Below are positions 10,653 to 21,804 of a stretch of 64,000 bases of DNA, one piece after another; positions within the stretch are counted from its first letter, which is position 1; every line of letters begins with the position of its first letter. The stretch spans positions 385,813 to 449,812 of the forward strand of contig MU001691.1 in NCBI GenBank assembly GCA_010093515.1, given 5' to 3'. Source of the stretch: Lineolata rhizophorae (taxonomy: Eukaryota; Ascomycota; Dothideomycetes; Lineolatales; Lineolataceae). The translations under genes and the position numbers were made by a program. The notes under the pieces were generated by a model. The model was given only the letters and a program-made list of their open reading frames with translations, made no database searches and was not told where the DNA came from.

Positions 10653-11630
10653 ATGGACTCAACGAGCTCCGTCTCAGGGCCTCCGCCGCCGAGGCGCGAC
10701 GATGACGCCGAGGCCCGTCGAGACATCGCCAAAGCCATTGTGATCCCCGCGCCCAGGTGCGTCCACAGCCCCTGTCTCACCATTTCAAGTTCACACCTCG
10801 CAAACAATTGCCTTCTCCCAGTATAACAATCTCAACGCCAAAACTCACCGTATACCCAAACCCACAGCTTCGACGCCTCGGCGCCCAAGCCCGCCGACCG
10901 GCGCGACCGCCTGCACGCCATCCTCAGGAACCTCGCGCGCAACCACGGCACGATCCGGAGCAATCTGCTGCGGCAGGGCTGCGCCCGCTTTGCCAGTGGC
11001 GGCGACAGCGGCGCGGGAGCCACCGCCGCGCCGCCCGACTCCCCCAAGCACCGCCATGGCTCCGCCGCCTCCGACGCCGCCTTCCTCCTCACCTCGCTCC
11101 GGGCGCGCGCCCCGAACACGTCGGCCTTCGACCCGCGCATCGCGCCTCCCGCGCCGTCCGCCACCAGCAGCGACATGCGCTCGTACAGGAGCCCGCCGTC
11201 GGCGCTGCGGCCGCCGGCCGCGGTCCCGCGCCCGGTCCGCGACGCCGGCCGCGCGCTCCGCCTGCTCGACAGGTACGACCGGCACAACTACCGGAGCAGG
11301 CGCTTCTACCAGGACGCTCTGGAGCGGCACGCGGGCGCGCGGCGCGCGTCGACGGGCGGCTACGTTGCAGCGGGGCGGCAGCAACAGCAGCAGCAACGGG
11401 CGCAGCAGGCGGAAGGGGGCGCTGAGATGAGAGAGGGCGGGAGAGAGGGCATAGTCATGTTGCCTGCGGCGCAGGCGCCGGCCGCGGTGCCGTTGGCGAT
11501 GGGCCCGCCGCCAACGCCGATGGCGTCGACGCCGAGGACTGGGACTCGGACTGGGGCTGGGGAGGGCGCGGCGAGGAGGGAGGAACGGGGCACGTATGAT
11601 CGGGCGAGGGATCCGAGGTTGATAAGGTGA
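10653..11630 (+). CDS. Hypothetical protein, disordered and basic
   Basis: Not recognised. Two exons with intron 10757..10867 (GTGCGT...CCACAG) give 288 residues in frame. The first exon (MDSTSSVSGPPPPRRDDDAE) runs into a predicted helix, ARRDIAKAIVIPAP. The second begins with SFDASAPKPADRRDRLHAIL and a helical stretch, RNLARNHGTIRSNLLRQGC. Near the middle is another amphipathic segment, AGRALRLLDRYDRHNYRSRRFYQDALERH. These two helical segments, separated by Ala/Pro-rich low complexity, argue for a real protein. The C-terminus is Gln/Ala/Thr-rich. The start follows directly on a CCAG simple repeat. No function can be inferred. The alternative is that the frame is open merely because of high GC, but the exact intron fit argues against that. 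Confidence 0.55.
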
Positions 11631-13261
11631 ATGGGATGGCGAGAGGGTTTAAAACAGAGGATGGAGGAGGCAGCTTCGTGGGTGGTTCTGTAAATAGCGC
11701 GGGTGGTGGTGTGGGTTTCTGATTCGATGCGGATTGATGGGCGTCGTTTGGGAGGTGATCTGAATGTGAACGTGCGTGGGAGGTTCTTCTTGTTTACCCT
11801 GAACCGGAGTCAAATCCGATTTAACCATGTTATTTGCTCCATTGAAGGGCCTGGCCGGGCCAGAATGCCTGCACATTGGCAAGGTGGCTGACTGAGAGTT
11901 TCTTGGCGCAAGGCTGTGAACCACGGAGCGGAATTTTCTTTGTTGGATACAGCTCTGCTCTCCGCCGTTCGTACTACCTACTGTTTTCCATTGCGAAGTA
12001 CATATGGATCCCGGCTAGGGACGAGCCGTCTTTAGCGTGCCCCGCCATGGTGCGAAGCGCTGCGGGCTTCCGTCCGTCGGAGTTGGCGGAAGTGAAGGTA
12101 TCCGAGCGTATCGCGGATATCTGCCCCGTGCTACCTGGCCCTAGACCTGTTTACCTACATACAGTACTTCCTTTGCATCCGCACATTCCGAACGAGGCGT
12201 GCACGTCGCTGCTGGGACGGGCAGCATGCCGTGCGCGCTGGAGAAGAGCCTGATCTCAGCAGAGGAGAAAACAAAAAGCAAAGCAAAAAGCGGTCAACCT
12301 GCCTCCTCCCCTCTCCCCCTCTTCCCAGTAGCCAAGAAGAGACAAGAGATGAGTCGGTCGCCAAACCTGGCCGACACCCTCGCGCCTTCATCTCGCCGTC
12401 CCGCGTGCATGACAACCTCTCTCTCCTCCCTCGCCAGCACCGAGCGCTAAACCCAAAAGCGCATCGCACGACTCCACGACAGACGTTCCCATCAACGGCA
12501 TCACCTCCTACAGGCACGAATTGCGAAGTACCGGAAGCGGGCGGCAGCGTTAGCTTAACACGGTGTCTACGTGGCCCGGAGGGGAGAGGGGCGAGAGGGG
12601 GGGGGGGATATGCATGTGCGTCGGTGCGCTGGGTGTGGCAGGACCCCTGCTCACAAAGGGCGGCCCAGGGTGGCGTACGTACCCCGCCTTTTGGTCCCCC
12701 AGGGCGGCAGCGCAACGCCGATATAACGGATGGGCTACCCCCGGAGGAGCCGGCTGGCCACACGACCTCCCTTCCTGCCTACCACGAACTGCGACCGACC
12801 GACCCACCGACCGTTTCCACGACCGCTACCAACCCACCGACACGCGAGCACGCTGCCGTCGTCACGGAAAGGAGAAACGACCATACTGAACGTATTCACG
12901 ACGCGAGCGCAAAGCTCCCGCCCCGTTGACTCTTCATATATTTGCTTTTTGGTTCTCTTTCTTCCTGTCTAGCAGACTCTCTTGTCTAATCAATTATTAT
13001 TTTACAAGCCTCTAGGGTCGGGGCACCACCGGTGGTCCGTCTAGCTTGAGTTGTTGGACGAGCAAGAAAACACACGGCGTGACGTCTAACGTCTATGGAC
13101 ATGAAAGCCGGCCGTCAATCGAAAACAAGCTTCCGTTCGGAAACACTGGGAACGCCGGTCAACATGAAATGAAGAAAAAAAGTTATATGCGCGCCCGTCT
13201 GAGCCCCGCGACTTCGTTTTTAGCACGGCGGCAAACAAAGGAAAACCCACGACGAGCGTGG
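11631..13261. other. Intergenic, no gene supported
   Basis: A 1.6-kb spacer between converging genes. Around 12150-12930 long open frames lie on both strands at once, with no recognisable domain. A G-run sits near 12598-12608. The sequence is probably UTR and spacer. Confidence 0.45.
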
Positions 13262-14758
13262 TCATTCGGCGTCGCTGTCAACGGCGGCTGAGAACGTGGC
13301 GGCCGGACGCTGAGCGGGACGACTGCCCGGGGCGGCCTGCTTCACCGGCGGCTGGCCGAGGCCGTTGTGGTTGCGGAAGAAGAGGACGCCCTTGCCCTCG
13401 CCGGCGGCGGTCGAGCTCGGCTCGACCCACTGGCACATGCGGGCGCTGCGCCACAGGCTGCGCAGGAAGCCGAGTGCGCCGCCGTCGGTGTCAGCGCGGT
13501 AGTGGCGGCCCATGACGGGGCGGATGGCCTCGGTGGCCTCGTCGGCGTGGTAGAAGGGGATGGTGGAGACGTAGTGGTGCAGGACGTGGGTCTCGATGAT
13601 GCCGTGGAAGAGGGTGCGGCCGATGAAGCCGAACTCGCGGTCGATGGTGGCGGCCGCGCCGCGGGTGAAGGTCCACGTCGTGCCGTCGTAGTGCGGCAGC
13701 GACGGGTCCGTGTGCTGCAGGTACGTGATGGCGACGAGCCAGTGGTTGACCCACAGGTACGGGATGCCGTACCACACGAACAGATTGAGCCAGCCGTGGG
13801 TGCGGCCAACGGCCACGAGTACCGCGCCCATGATTGCCAGACCCAAGTCGCTCAGCAGGATCAACTTCTCGTCCTTGCGCTCGTACAGCGGGCTCGACGG
13901 CAAGAAATGGTTAACGCCACCGAAGGCGCCGTTGCGCCTGCCGACCCCTTTGCCCTCAGCCTGCCGGGCATGGTTGTTGTGGCCGGTCACGTTGGTCAAG
14001 AGGTACATGATCCAGCCGCCCAGTTGTTGGCCAAGGAGGTGGCTCGCCGTCGCCAGCGGCGTCTCCTCCATGAGCTCAGCTACCTCGTGCGCCAGCCTGC
14101 CGACGCGCGTCGCGAACTCCTGCCGCGTCTTGGGCACGAAGACCATGTCTCGCTCCATGTTGCCCGTGGCCTTGTGATGCTTGCCGTGCGAGATCTTCCA
14201 CGAGAAGTACGGCACCAGGAGCGCCGAGTGGCATATCCAGCCGACAGTGTCGTTGAGCGTCTTGGACGGCGAGAAGGACTGGTGCCCGCACTCGTGCGCC
14301 AGCACCCACAGGCCCGTTCCGAACAGGCCCTGCAGTACCGTGTACAGGGCCCACAGCCCCGCGCGCAGCCCCATCGACGGTATCGTCTCAGGCGTTACGT
14401 AGTTGTGAAAGAGGCAGAAGGTGCTAGCGAGCAGGACCAGGTCGCGGAGGACGTACGAGAGGCCGCGCAGGCCCGAACGCTCGAAGCAGTGCGCCGGGAT
14501 GGCGTCCCGGATCTGCTTGATGGTGAAGTCGGGGATCTGGAACTCATTGCCGTAGCCATCGATCATGACGCCGCGCGCATTCTTCACCAGGGGCTCCTCA
14601 TCCGTCGAGGCGAGGGAGGACAGCGACGTCGACGACGGCGACTGCGTCGGGGTGTCAGACGGAGACGCCGACACCGAGTTGGCCGAGGAGCTCGGTGCCG
14701 AGTCGGAGGTCATGGTGCGCTGCAGGGCGGCGTTCCGAAGACGGAGGGCGGGTTCCAT
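13262..14758 (-). CDS. Delta-12 (oleate) fatty acid desaturase
   Basis: A membrane desaturase of the ER that introduces the second double bond into oleate to make linoleate. The gene is intronless, 498 residues. The three iron-binding histidine boxes are intact: HECGHQ (155-160), HGKHH (191-195) and HVLHH (391-395). Hydrophobic stretches flank the boxes (about 104-150, 176-187, 301-345). The N-terminal 60 residues are Ser/Thr-rich and poorly conserved. The C-terminal segment RMCQWVEPSS...GVLFFRNHNGLG is typical of fungal enzymes of this group. The spacing and boxes fit delta-12 better than delta-9 enzymes, which carry a cytochrome b5 domain. A bifunctional delta-12/omega-3 activity cannot be excluded. 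A perfect 12-bp inverted repeat lies about 620 bp upstream of the start. Confidence 0.9.
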   Translation of the reverse strand: MEPALRLRNAALQRTMTSDSAPSSSANSVSASPSDTPTQSPSSTSLSSLASTDEEPLVKNARGVMIDGYGNEFQIPDFTIKQIRDAIPAHCFERSGLRGLSYVLRDLVLLASTFCLFHNYVTPETIPSMGLRAGLWALYTVLQGLFGTGLWVLAHECGHQSFSPSKTLNDTVGWICHSALLVPYFSWKISHGKHHKATGNMERDMVFVPKTRQEFATRVGRLAHEVAELMEETPLATASHLLGQQLGGWIMYLLTNVTGHNNHARQAEGKGVGRRNGAFGGVNHFLPSSPLYERKDEKLILLSDLGLAIMGAVLVAVGRTHGWLNLFVWYGIPYLWVNHWLVAITYLQHTDPSLPHYDGTTWTFTRGAAATIDREFGFIGRTLFHGIIETHVLHHYVSTIPFYHADEATEAIRPVMGRHYRADTDGGALGFLRSLWRSARMCQWVEPSSTAAGEGKGVLFFRNHNGLGQPPVKQAAPGSRPAQRPAATFSAAVDSDAE

Positions 14759-15827
14759 GGTGGGTGGGACAGCAGACTACTAAGGGAAGGGCGTGGAGGA
14801 GCAGCGAAGGAACCGACAGGAGGGTGTTTTGCGCTGGAGCGGGCCTGTTGGGGCGTGCAATTGCTCGCGGACCGTGCCGGCGGGGAGCGTCTCGGAAAGT
14901 TGTTGAGAGTTTGGTTGGGAACAATGCAATTGCACGACGGGCGCACGCAGACGGCACACCACGACGGCAGACACGAGGCAAGAGGGGGGAAGCGAGGGAC
15001 AGGACCTAGGGGGAAAGGAGGCGAGGAAGGGAGAGGCGCGGGAGGGACAGAGGATTTATCAAGGAAAAGAGGGCTTGGAGCCAGCAGGAAAAAAGGCTCG
15101 CCGGGGACGCGGGCAGAGCAAAATTGGTCGCGGCCCTGGCAGCGGAGAGGGCTGGCGGCAGAGGCCGGGGCCAAGCAGCCAGGGGTGAAAGGGAGCGGCA
15201 GCCGAGGGGCGCGGAGGAAGGCGGTCAGGGTCCGCTGGAGCGAAGGGGTGGGGCCTGCCGGCGGGCGGAGGCCGCTGGGCCTGGGCTCCTGAGGCAGCCG
15301 TGGACGCTCCGGCCGCGCTGCAGGGACCGATGAAGCATCGTTGTTTCCGTTTTGCGTTGAGGCTAAAATTTGTTGGGGAGCGCGGGCGGTGAGTCGAGCA
15401 CTGCTCACCGCCCGCACCAATGGCAGCCCCCTCGTGCCCCTGCCGTCCCCAGGCGACCCGCTTTCCGCGCGCCAAGCGCCGCCTTCCATTCGACCCTTTC
15501 CGCTACCCTTTTCTTTTTGCTCAGGTTGTTTGCGTGCACAAGGGGGGTTGGCTGCGGGCAAGCTCTGGGGCCTGCAAAAGTTTCATTATTCGACGCCAAA
15601 AACGCACCAACGCGTTTGAGAACGATCCAGACCCGGCTAACTAATCGCCAGGACAGCCCGCCTCACGCCGAACCGTGGTACATAAGTCGTGCCAGTCCCA
15701 CCGTCGCTCCCTCTTCCGTCCGTCGACTCCCGTGCCCGCGGCCGCGTGCCGCTGGCTGCTCATGTGGCCCCGCCTTCCCCTCATCTCCCCGCCCTGCTCT
15801 CCCCACCGCTCCCGCCGTTCTCTGCGC
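14759..15827. promoter_or_regulatory. Desaturase upstream region
   Basis: Roughly 1.07 kb upstream of the desaturase and downstream of the MARVEL gene. It is strongly purine-biased near the desaturase start. Apart from the palindrome at 15382-15415 I see no distinct element. The long frames on both strands have no protein signature. Confidence 0.4.
15382..15415. promoter_or_regulatory. Perfect 12-bp inverted repeat, candidate operator
   Basis: Left arm GCGGGCGGTGAG (15382-15393), 10-nt spacer, right arm CTCACCGCCCGC (15404-15415), exact reverse complements. The arms contain CGG triplets in mirror orientation, the type of half-site bound by dimeric Zn2Cys6 activators, though the spacing is long. 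It sits about 620 bp upstream of the desaturase and about 400 bp past the stop side of the MARVEL gene. A role as an RNA hairpin near a 3' end is also possible. Confidence 0.45.
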
Positions 15828-16913
15828 TCAGGCCAACTGCTGCGGTTGCTGTCCGTACATGGGCTGCTGCTGCTGATACTGCTGATACTGCTGCTCCGGG
15901 ACGCCGTACTGCGGCGGCTGGGCGTACACGGCTGCTTGCGGCGGGTGGTTCGGGTAGCGCTGGTCGCTGTACATGGGCTGGGCCTCGGGCATCCCGCTGG
16001 GCTGGCTGTGCATCTGCAGCGGCACGCCGGCGGAGTGGTCCTTGTTCGCGTACTGCTTGCGCTTCATGGCCAGCGCGAACATCGTGAGACAGACGATCGA
16101 CAGGACGCTGCGGGGACGCACGAGCGGGGTGCACATGTCAGTCGTTGCGCCGGGGTTCGGGGAGAGAGAAGGGGGGTGGAAAGCCTCGGTCCGGCTGCGC
16201 AGCGCCAAGTCGGCAGCAGTCGCGAAGATGCTTTGCGTGCCGCTGATCGGCGTCGGCATCTGATCGGGCAGGATAGGGTAGGGTGGGCAGAAAGGCATAT
16301 GTAGGAAGGGTCAGCCGTACAAGCAAAGCGCGCCGACAGCGGCTGCACCGGCCAGCGCACCATACCACTCGCGGCCAGTGTCGACGGACCAGCTCCCGGC
16401 GCGCTCCTCGAGCGGCGCCTCGGCGCGCCTCCGCCTCCTCCGCAGGTCGGCCGGTACGGCGACGCACACGTCAGCGAAGCCGGACTCAAGCTCGTCGATG
16501 CAGGCGTCGGCGTTGGCGGCCAGCCCGCTCATGGACGCGAAGCCGGCTAGCCAGAAGATCAGCGTGACGACCTCGAGGCCGAGCACCGCGAAGCGGTGGT
16601 ACATGCCGGGCACGGCCAGCTCGGCCACGAGGATGTAGGTCGTAACGAAGAAGGTCCAGAGTGCCTGTCCGTATCCCACCCCGGTAAGGGCTCGGTTTAG
16701 CGCGTGTATTTTGGCGGGCGGTGAGTGTGCTGCACACCACGCCTGCGAGAAGTAGGTGGGTTCGTCGCTTACCGCGAACACGTTGAACGAGGCCTGGATC
16801 ATGGCTATGATAGATAGGGAGTAGGCGCATAGGCCGAGCACGATGACGGCGAGCAGCGCGCGCGCCGCGCGGACCCAGAGGATCCAGCGGGGCTGGAGGA
16901 CTTTCTCGCCCAT
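15828..16913 (-). CDS. MARVEL-domain four-helix membrane protein
   Basis: A predicted MARVEL-type membrane protein of 254 residues. Three exons; introns 16108..16320 (213 nt) and 16665..16772 (108 nt). Helices in order: RALLAVIVLGLCAYSLSIIA (first), ALWTFFVTTYILVAELAV (second), AVLGLEVVTLIFWLAGFAS (third) and WYGALAGAAAVGALCFVLSI (fourth). The last is rebuilt only by splicing the 213-nt intron across a Phe codon. The region between helices 3 and 4 is Cys-bearing and Arg-rich. The C-terminal tail (HSQPSGMPEAQPMY...) is Gln/Tyr/Pro-rich and presumably cytosolic. The Met of MGEKVLQPRW at 16913 is chosen because it directly precedes the conserved start of the first helix region. An in-frame Met 17 codons earlier exists. 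Fungal relatives act in plasma-membrane domains or vesicle traffic, but no specific role can be assigned here. Confidence 0.75.
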
Positions 16914-18590
16914 GTTTGCTATAGGAGTGCGGTGTAGCGTATCACGGGATGCGAGTTGTGACAAACTCTAGAACAGAATACCGAAGACAAAATGAACAAG
17001 CAATAGAAGAAAAGAGGTGTCTAGAAGTGAGCAGGCTTTCTTCACGATGGCTCGAATAACGCCAACGGCGTGGGATATAAATTATCCAGAAACTATAGTA
17101 GAAAGCTGCGCTGTGCCGTGGCTGCAAAAAAGGGGCCCCGCGAGCCGTTCTGGTTACAGCCTTTCTTATAAGAAGGGAATGAGTGGCATGTACCACGTAC
17201 AGCCGCCGAGCTTTTCCAGGTAGATACGAAGAGCTGAAGGTGCAAAATAGCACGGCTGGTGTGGCATGCAGTTCGCCAACCGCGAATCATGTACGTTTAC
17301 TGGCTGACCGGCTCCCACCCACTCATGCTAAGAAATCGTGGCGCGCGCTCGCGCCCATTGTTATGTGTACAATCGTACCGCGTGGCGCCGCCGCGCGAGG
17401 CGGAGCTGCCGAGTTCCAGGCTAGGCTTGTTCGCCTAGACCAGACCACGCGATGCCCGTGGTGGAAAGGCTGAGGTTCCAAGAGTGACCAAGACGGACGA
17501 GAGTTAAACCGATGTGGTTACCGGATGCGCGAGGGGTCATGCTTCCGTCTAGGCCAATAAATGCGGTGGCTGTGCGCAAAAGTTAAGGTTTCGCTTTTGG
17601 ATGGGAGGAGTACTCCGTACGTAGGGAGTAATTACTCTTCCAGTGTCGTTTTGTCATACCATCAGGAGCAAGGGAGTCCTCTTCGAGTGCCGTGAGCTCC
17701 TATTCCCAGAGGTGAGGCTGCAAAAGGTTCAGACTTGTTTCCTACCATGAACCAGGAATGCTCATGTGGAACGATGGGTGTATTTTCATTTGGGCCCAGA
17801 ATTCACATCGAGTGCTTAGCTGCCCAGTTGCCCGGTGGTTCCAGGAGACGCGCCAGAGCGCACCTTATGGATATCGCGGTACAAGGAGTACTCCAGGATC
17901 GGAGAATTTTACGAGACCGCAAACAGTAGGCTAAGATCACAACTAATTCGCATCAACACTATTTCATTACGTTGGAATGAACTCACACTTATCGGATAGA
18001 AAAGTACTAAGAGTTTTTACTTTTTTTTTTTGAACAAGGAGGAGCTCTACATAGAGTCTCTCAAATTTACAAAGCATACATAACGAACAAATTAACAGCA
18101 ACCCCCTCATACCGATTACTTATAGACTTTTTCCTGTATACATCTATGCAGTCAGCGTAAAACTATACGGAGAAGTTCGCTACAATTTCGTGCATCGTGC
18201 ATATCTATTGACCCACTCTAGCCTAAAAAGGTCAAGGGATCTGCGAGAAAGCATGGATTGCAGCTCGCCTTGCTTGAACGTCAACTTATACACGCCTTGC
18301 CTTTATCTCCGACGTTGACGGCAGGCCTTGCAGCAATGCAAGAAGCTGGATAGCTGCTTGTCTACGCTACTTTATCTTCTCTTTCGTAGTGCACTATCCT
18401 CAGGCTGGAACACTTAATCCGCTATCCATCAAAGCCTCTAAAAGCTACATTGGTCATCGCAATCGTAATACATGTTGTACTTGCCAGTTATACCTTGTAG
18501 AACAGACAATTTTTCGTAGACAACTGGTTGGGCACTCGGTACGTGCAGCCATCCAGCTCCCGCGAACGAATACACATTGACAAATGATAC
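16914..18590. other. Intergenic, AT-shifted, no gene seen
   Basis: About 1.7 kb with only short frames. It contains a TACTCCGTAC motif at 17611-17620 and a T-run near 18019-18031. Composition falls towards AT to the right, merging into the decayed D-lactate dehydrogenase remnant. Confidence 0.45.
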
Positions 18591-18594
18591 CGCC

Positions 18595-19770
18595 AGCCCT
18601 GCATCGTCGCCAGCGCATGGGCTTCACGCACAGCTTACTTCCGCGCACGACGGACGCGTCCTCACACCGTCGCCATCGACTCTATCGACTGCTCCACTAT
18701 CCGCGACTACCCCGCCGAAACACGACGCGATCTTTGTCGAACCTCGCGGCCGCCAAGCGCGGCTTCGTCGCCGCGTTCGGCGCGGAAAATGCGACGGCCT
18801 CGGCTGCTGCGTCGCTGATCGTTGACGCCGCGAGCAACGGACGGCGTCGGCGCCGTCACGCGGATCTTCCATGCGCGTTGCCGTGACGCCGTTGGCGGGC
18901 GGGACTAGCCTCGAGAGGTGCGCTGGTCTCCACGCGGTGCGGCGTTTGCGTCGGTTTGGGGAAGATGGACCGCATCCTGGCTGTTCATGATGAGGACATG
19001 GACGTCGCGGTTCAGCCTGGCGTGGGCTGTGAGGATCTCAAATGAGCAGGGGCTCTTCTTCCCGCCAGATCCGGGGCCGCTGGGCAAAGATTGGTGGCAT
19101 GGTTGGCGCGAATTGTTCGTAAGTCGTGCGGAATATGGGAGAGAAGCAAAGGGGAATATTTCAGGGAACATTTGCAGCGAAGTGGGTTCTGATATGGCTA
19201 ACTTCGCGCGGCGCTCAGCGGCCCGAAACGCCTACTGCTATGGCACCATGAAGGACTGGGTCGTCTCTCTCATCGTGGTCTTAGCCTACGGCAGTATCAT
19301 AAAGACGCGGCATCGGCCCCGCAAGACCTCGGCCGAGTACGACCTGACGCGGCTCTTCGTCAGCGCCATCGAGCTACTCTGCCCGAGCGTTATGGACGCC
19401 GGCAACCGGTCCGGCTTCACGGACCGCGAGGGGGCGGTGGCGCCGACGTTGTTCCTGAAGTTTGCGGGGCGCCCGTTGATGGTCGACGAGTAGATCCGTC
19501 AGACAAGCCAGACCGCGCAGCTCGAAAAGTGTAGGAGCTTCGAGGTCGCGTCGGAATAGGAGCTGGTGAAGTCGTTGTAGAGCGCGTGTAAGACAGTCTT
19601 ATTTAGTCTCTTCGCCATGGGGAAGGAAGGCGAGGTGTTTGCAGGGTCGCATACCGCGGCGCCGGTTTCTAGGCTTGCGAAGATTTTGGATGGGACGCAG
19701 AAGGATATCGACGGGGCGGGCTGATTGGGTCAGTTGTCGGACATGTTGGGGATCGTGAGTGCTTCCGTAG
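18595..19770 (+). pseudogene. Decayed FAD-linked D-lactate dehydrogenase (cytochrome) gene
   Basis: Fragments in several frames match successive parts of a mitochondrial D-lactate dehydrogenase. They are FVAAFGAENATASAA (about 18758-18802), GVCVGLGKMDRILAVHDEDM followed by DVAVQPG (about 18940-19025), NEQGLFFPPDPGPLG (about 19040-19085), YGTMKDWVVSLIVVLAYG then TRHRPRKTSAEYDLTRLFV (about 19235-19365), then AIELLCPSVMDAGNRSG and APTLFLKFAGRPLMVDE (about 19370-19490), and FSLFAMGKEGEVFAGS...PVSRLAKILDGTQKDIDGAG (about 19600-19725). Between RLFV and AIELL some 40 or more residues that a working enzyme needs are absent. Stops occur where tryptophans are expected, for example L-stop-SACK for LWSARK. 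The 3' catalytic end (histidine-containing region) is missing. The D-lactate-to-pyruvate function is therefore lost. Identification rests on motif order, not on a database search. Confidence 0.72.
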
Positions 19771-19774
19771 ACAC

Positions 19775-20357
19775 TACAAGTGTTCTCTTGTCTCTCTCTC
19801 AGCCTTGTAGCACTTATCGTAGGCATGCGACTGACTTTGCCCGGGTGACCGGCATACCCCGATCCACCATTCGCCTGCCGATAAAGAGAAACTTGAGACT
19901 ATAAGGAGAAATATGCAGAGACGGGCAATCAACATGAAGGTACAATAACGGGCGGACACGGCATAGCCTTACTATTTAGGGACACGTTCGTGGAGGAGCT
20001 GGGTAGAAGAGCTGTAGAAACTATACGCAAAGTAAGAGTTGGCTGAAACAAGGTATATTGAGCTGCATTCTAACGTAACACAGATCAAGCTGGCTCTGGA
20101 TCTGCTATGCTCGATAAATTGTGATAAAGTCCTCAGAATGGAGCGCAGTTGTTGAATTGACCGGCTTCAGCATTCTTTCATAGTGCCATTTCCAGAAACT
20201 GCCAATATTCTGGACAGCGGGCGTCTATGACCAACAGGCCACCCGGCGACTGCACTTACCGGATTGGAAACTGTTTTCATCAGGGTCCCGCAGCCCTCAG
20301 GATTTTCGTGACCATGACAATTTCGCCTGGGATTATAGCAGTATATGATATTGCAGG
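19775..20357. other. Intergenic, no gene seen
   Basis: Spacer between the decayed dehydrogenase and the 3' end of the cyclase-family gene. Only short frames are present. Confidence 0.45.
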
Positions 20358-21804
20358 TCAGAAAATCGCCAATGCATTCGGAGGTGATCCCACCCCACCA
20401 GCAATATTCAGTGGAGCCGACGTGAGCATAAAGCTCCACCGCTTAGATTTCGCACACTGCTCCGACAATGCCTTCAGGTCCCACAATTCGCCAATCGGCA
20501 TTCCGAATAGACTTAGGAGATAAGGGTGAAGAACTTCTTCGATGTCAGCAACGCATTCAAGCATATCCATTTGGAAGGTGTAACAAGCGACTGACCAAGA
20601 TGGGCGACCGTTTTTTCTTCGCCATCGATTATTGGCGGGATCTGCTCTAGCGAATACGCGTCCCCTGTAACGGCTGAAAAATGTTTATTCCAAAGCCAAC
20701 GAGCCATTTCTTCGGACCCATCGATTCCACAAGCCCTCCAATTGTCCAGGGCTGCTGCTTGTTCTTCGCCGCTCATAGCCTCGAGATGTTCGGTAAAGCC
20801 TGTCCGGAAGAGAAGTATGTCTCCGAGCTTCAGCTCTGTGCCTTGGAAAGCAGCCACATCTTCGAGATCTCTAACAGTAATCCGATGGTTGTCGAAGGGG
20901 TCAAACACGATTCCCTTTGCGTCGGCATAAGCTTTGTAGTCAAGTAGGACTCCCCGGCCTACGACCCCTCCGCGCTTAAGCCAGTCTGTTCACGTGTTGG
21001 AGACGTCAGGAGCTACGTGAACATGCGGGCAGTTTCGGGGGGCGTTTGTAAAGGTAGCATTGAAATCTTACGGTTCAACGTAGGCATTCGTCCTTCCTTG
21101 TCCTCATTTCCAAAACTTTGCACGAGCTCGGCTTTAGTGGGCTTTATGCCATTGTAAGCTAAGCCGGTGGGCTGGTGGTTGAAGTGGCCTTGACAGCGTG
21201 TTAGAGTAAATGGTGAGCCATTCGAAATTCACAACGTACAAAGACTGTCCCACTGGCTGCTAACTTGAGTGTCAAACTCAACCTAACGTGTTGTTATCAG
21301 CAATTCCATGTTGGATGTGGGCCACCGCGAGCGGCTTCATACCGCGTCGTCAAATCCATAGCATTTGGCTGGGCCTTCCTCAAAGCTCGTAATCTTGTGG
21401 GAGAAGGGCGTGCGGCCGAAGCCAGGCCTTTTGATGGCGCCAAGCGGCCAACTGAATGAACATGATCATGACTGTTAGCTAATGGTTCGGTTGCGACTGA
21501 AAGAGTGCGCGGATCGAAAAGCCGTACTCGAGGGAGACGCTCACGCCTTCTTGGACCTCCCCAGCTGCTGCTCGGACAACGCTGGGGGTAAGCAAATTCA
21601 ATGTGCCGTAGATCTGGGCCCGTCATTCGGATTATCAGCTTAGGGCCCGAATGAGGCCACCCACGTAGCGCTAGCCGACTGAATCAAGGTGAAACCCACG
21701 TCTTTCTTTCCGTCTTTGTCGAATAGGCCCCATGCGCAGCCAAGTGGCATGCCATTCACCGGCGGCAGGTTGTCGAAGTCCGGCAGAACGAGCGGATCTG
21801 TCAT
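20358..21804 (-). CDS. Cyclase-family protein (Cyclase superfamily, kynurenine formamidase-like)
   Basis: A seven-exon gene that looks broken until spliced. Introns 20537..20595, 20986..21071, 21189..21239, 21283..21342, 21452..21527 and 21614..21699 are all GT-AG and give exactly 342 residues. Motifs in order: NGMPLGCAWGLFDKDGKKD, then IYGTLNLLTPSVVRAAAGEV, DWPLGAIKRPGFGR (both rebuilt across junctions), the metal-site-like segment FDTQVSSQWDSLCHFNHQ, LKRGGVVGRGVLLDYKAYAD, GDILLFRTGF, SAVTGDAY, FGMPIGELWDL and C-terminal PLNIAGGVGSPPNALAIF. Fungal members of this family hydrolyse or cyclise small aromatic or carboxylic substrates; the true substrate is unknown. The segment corresponding to the bacterial HxGTHxD motif is the divergent Q-W-D-x-L-x-H-F-x-H, as I recall for fungal relatives. 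It is divergent from an O-methyltransferase, suggesting a shared promoter. Intron 1 begins GTGGGT, the weakest donor. Confidence 0.82.

Noticed and set aside
12155-12929. Overlapping frames of about 200-230 codons on both strands
   Set aside because: Both are low-complexity translations of GC-rich DNA; neither has a domain, a convincing start context or an intron that extends it.
16108-16320. Separate small gene covering the C-terminal Gln-rich part of the MARVEL locus
   Set aside because: The 213-nt stretch has canonical splice ends, and removing it rebuilds the fourth membrane helix in frame with the upstream exons.
20513-20908. First impression that the cyclase-family gene is a frameshifted pseudogene
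   Set aside because: Six canonical GT-AG introns, each restoring a conserved motif, give one continuous 342-residue protein.
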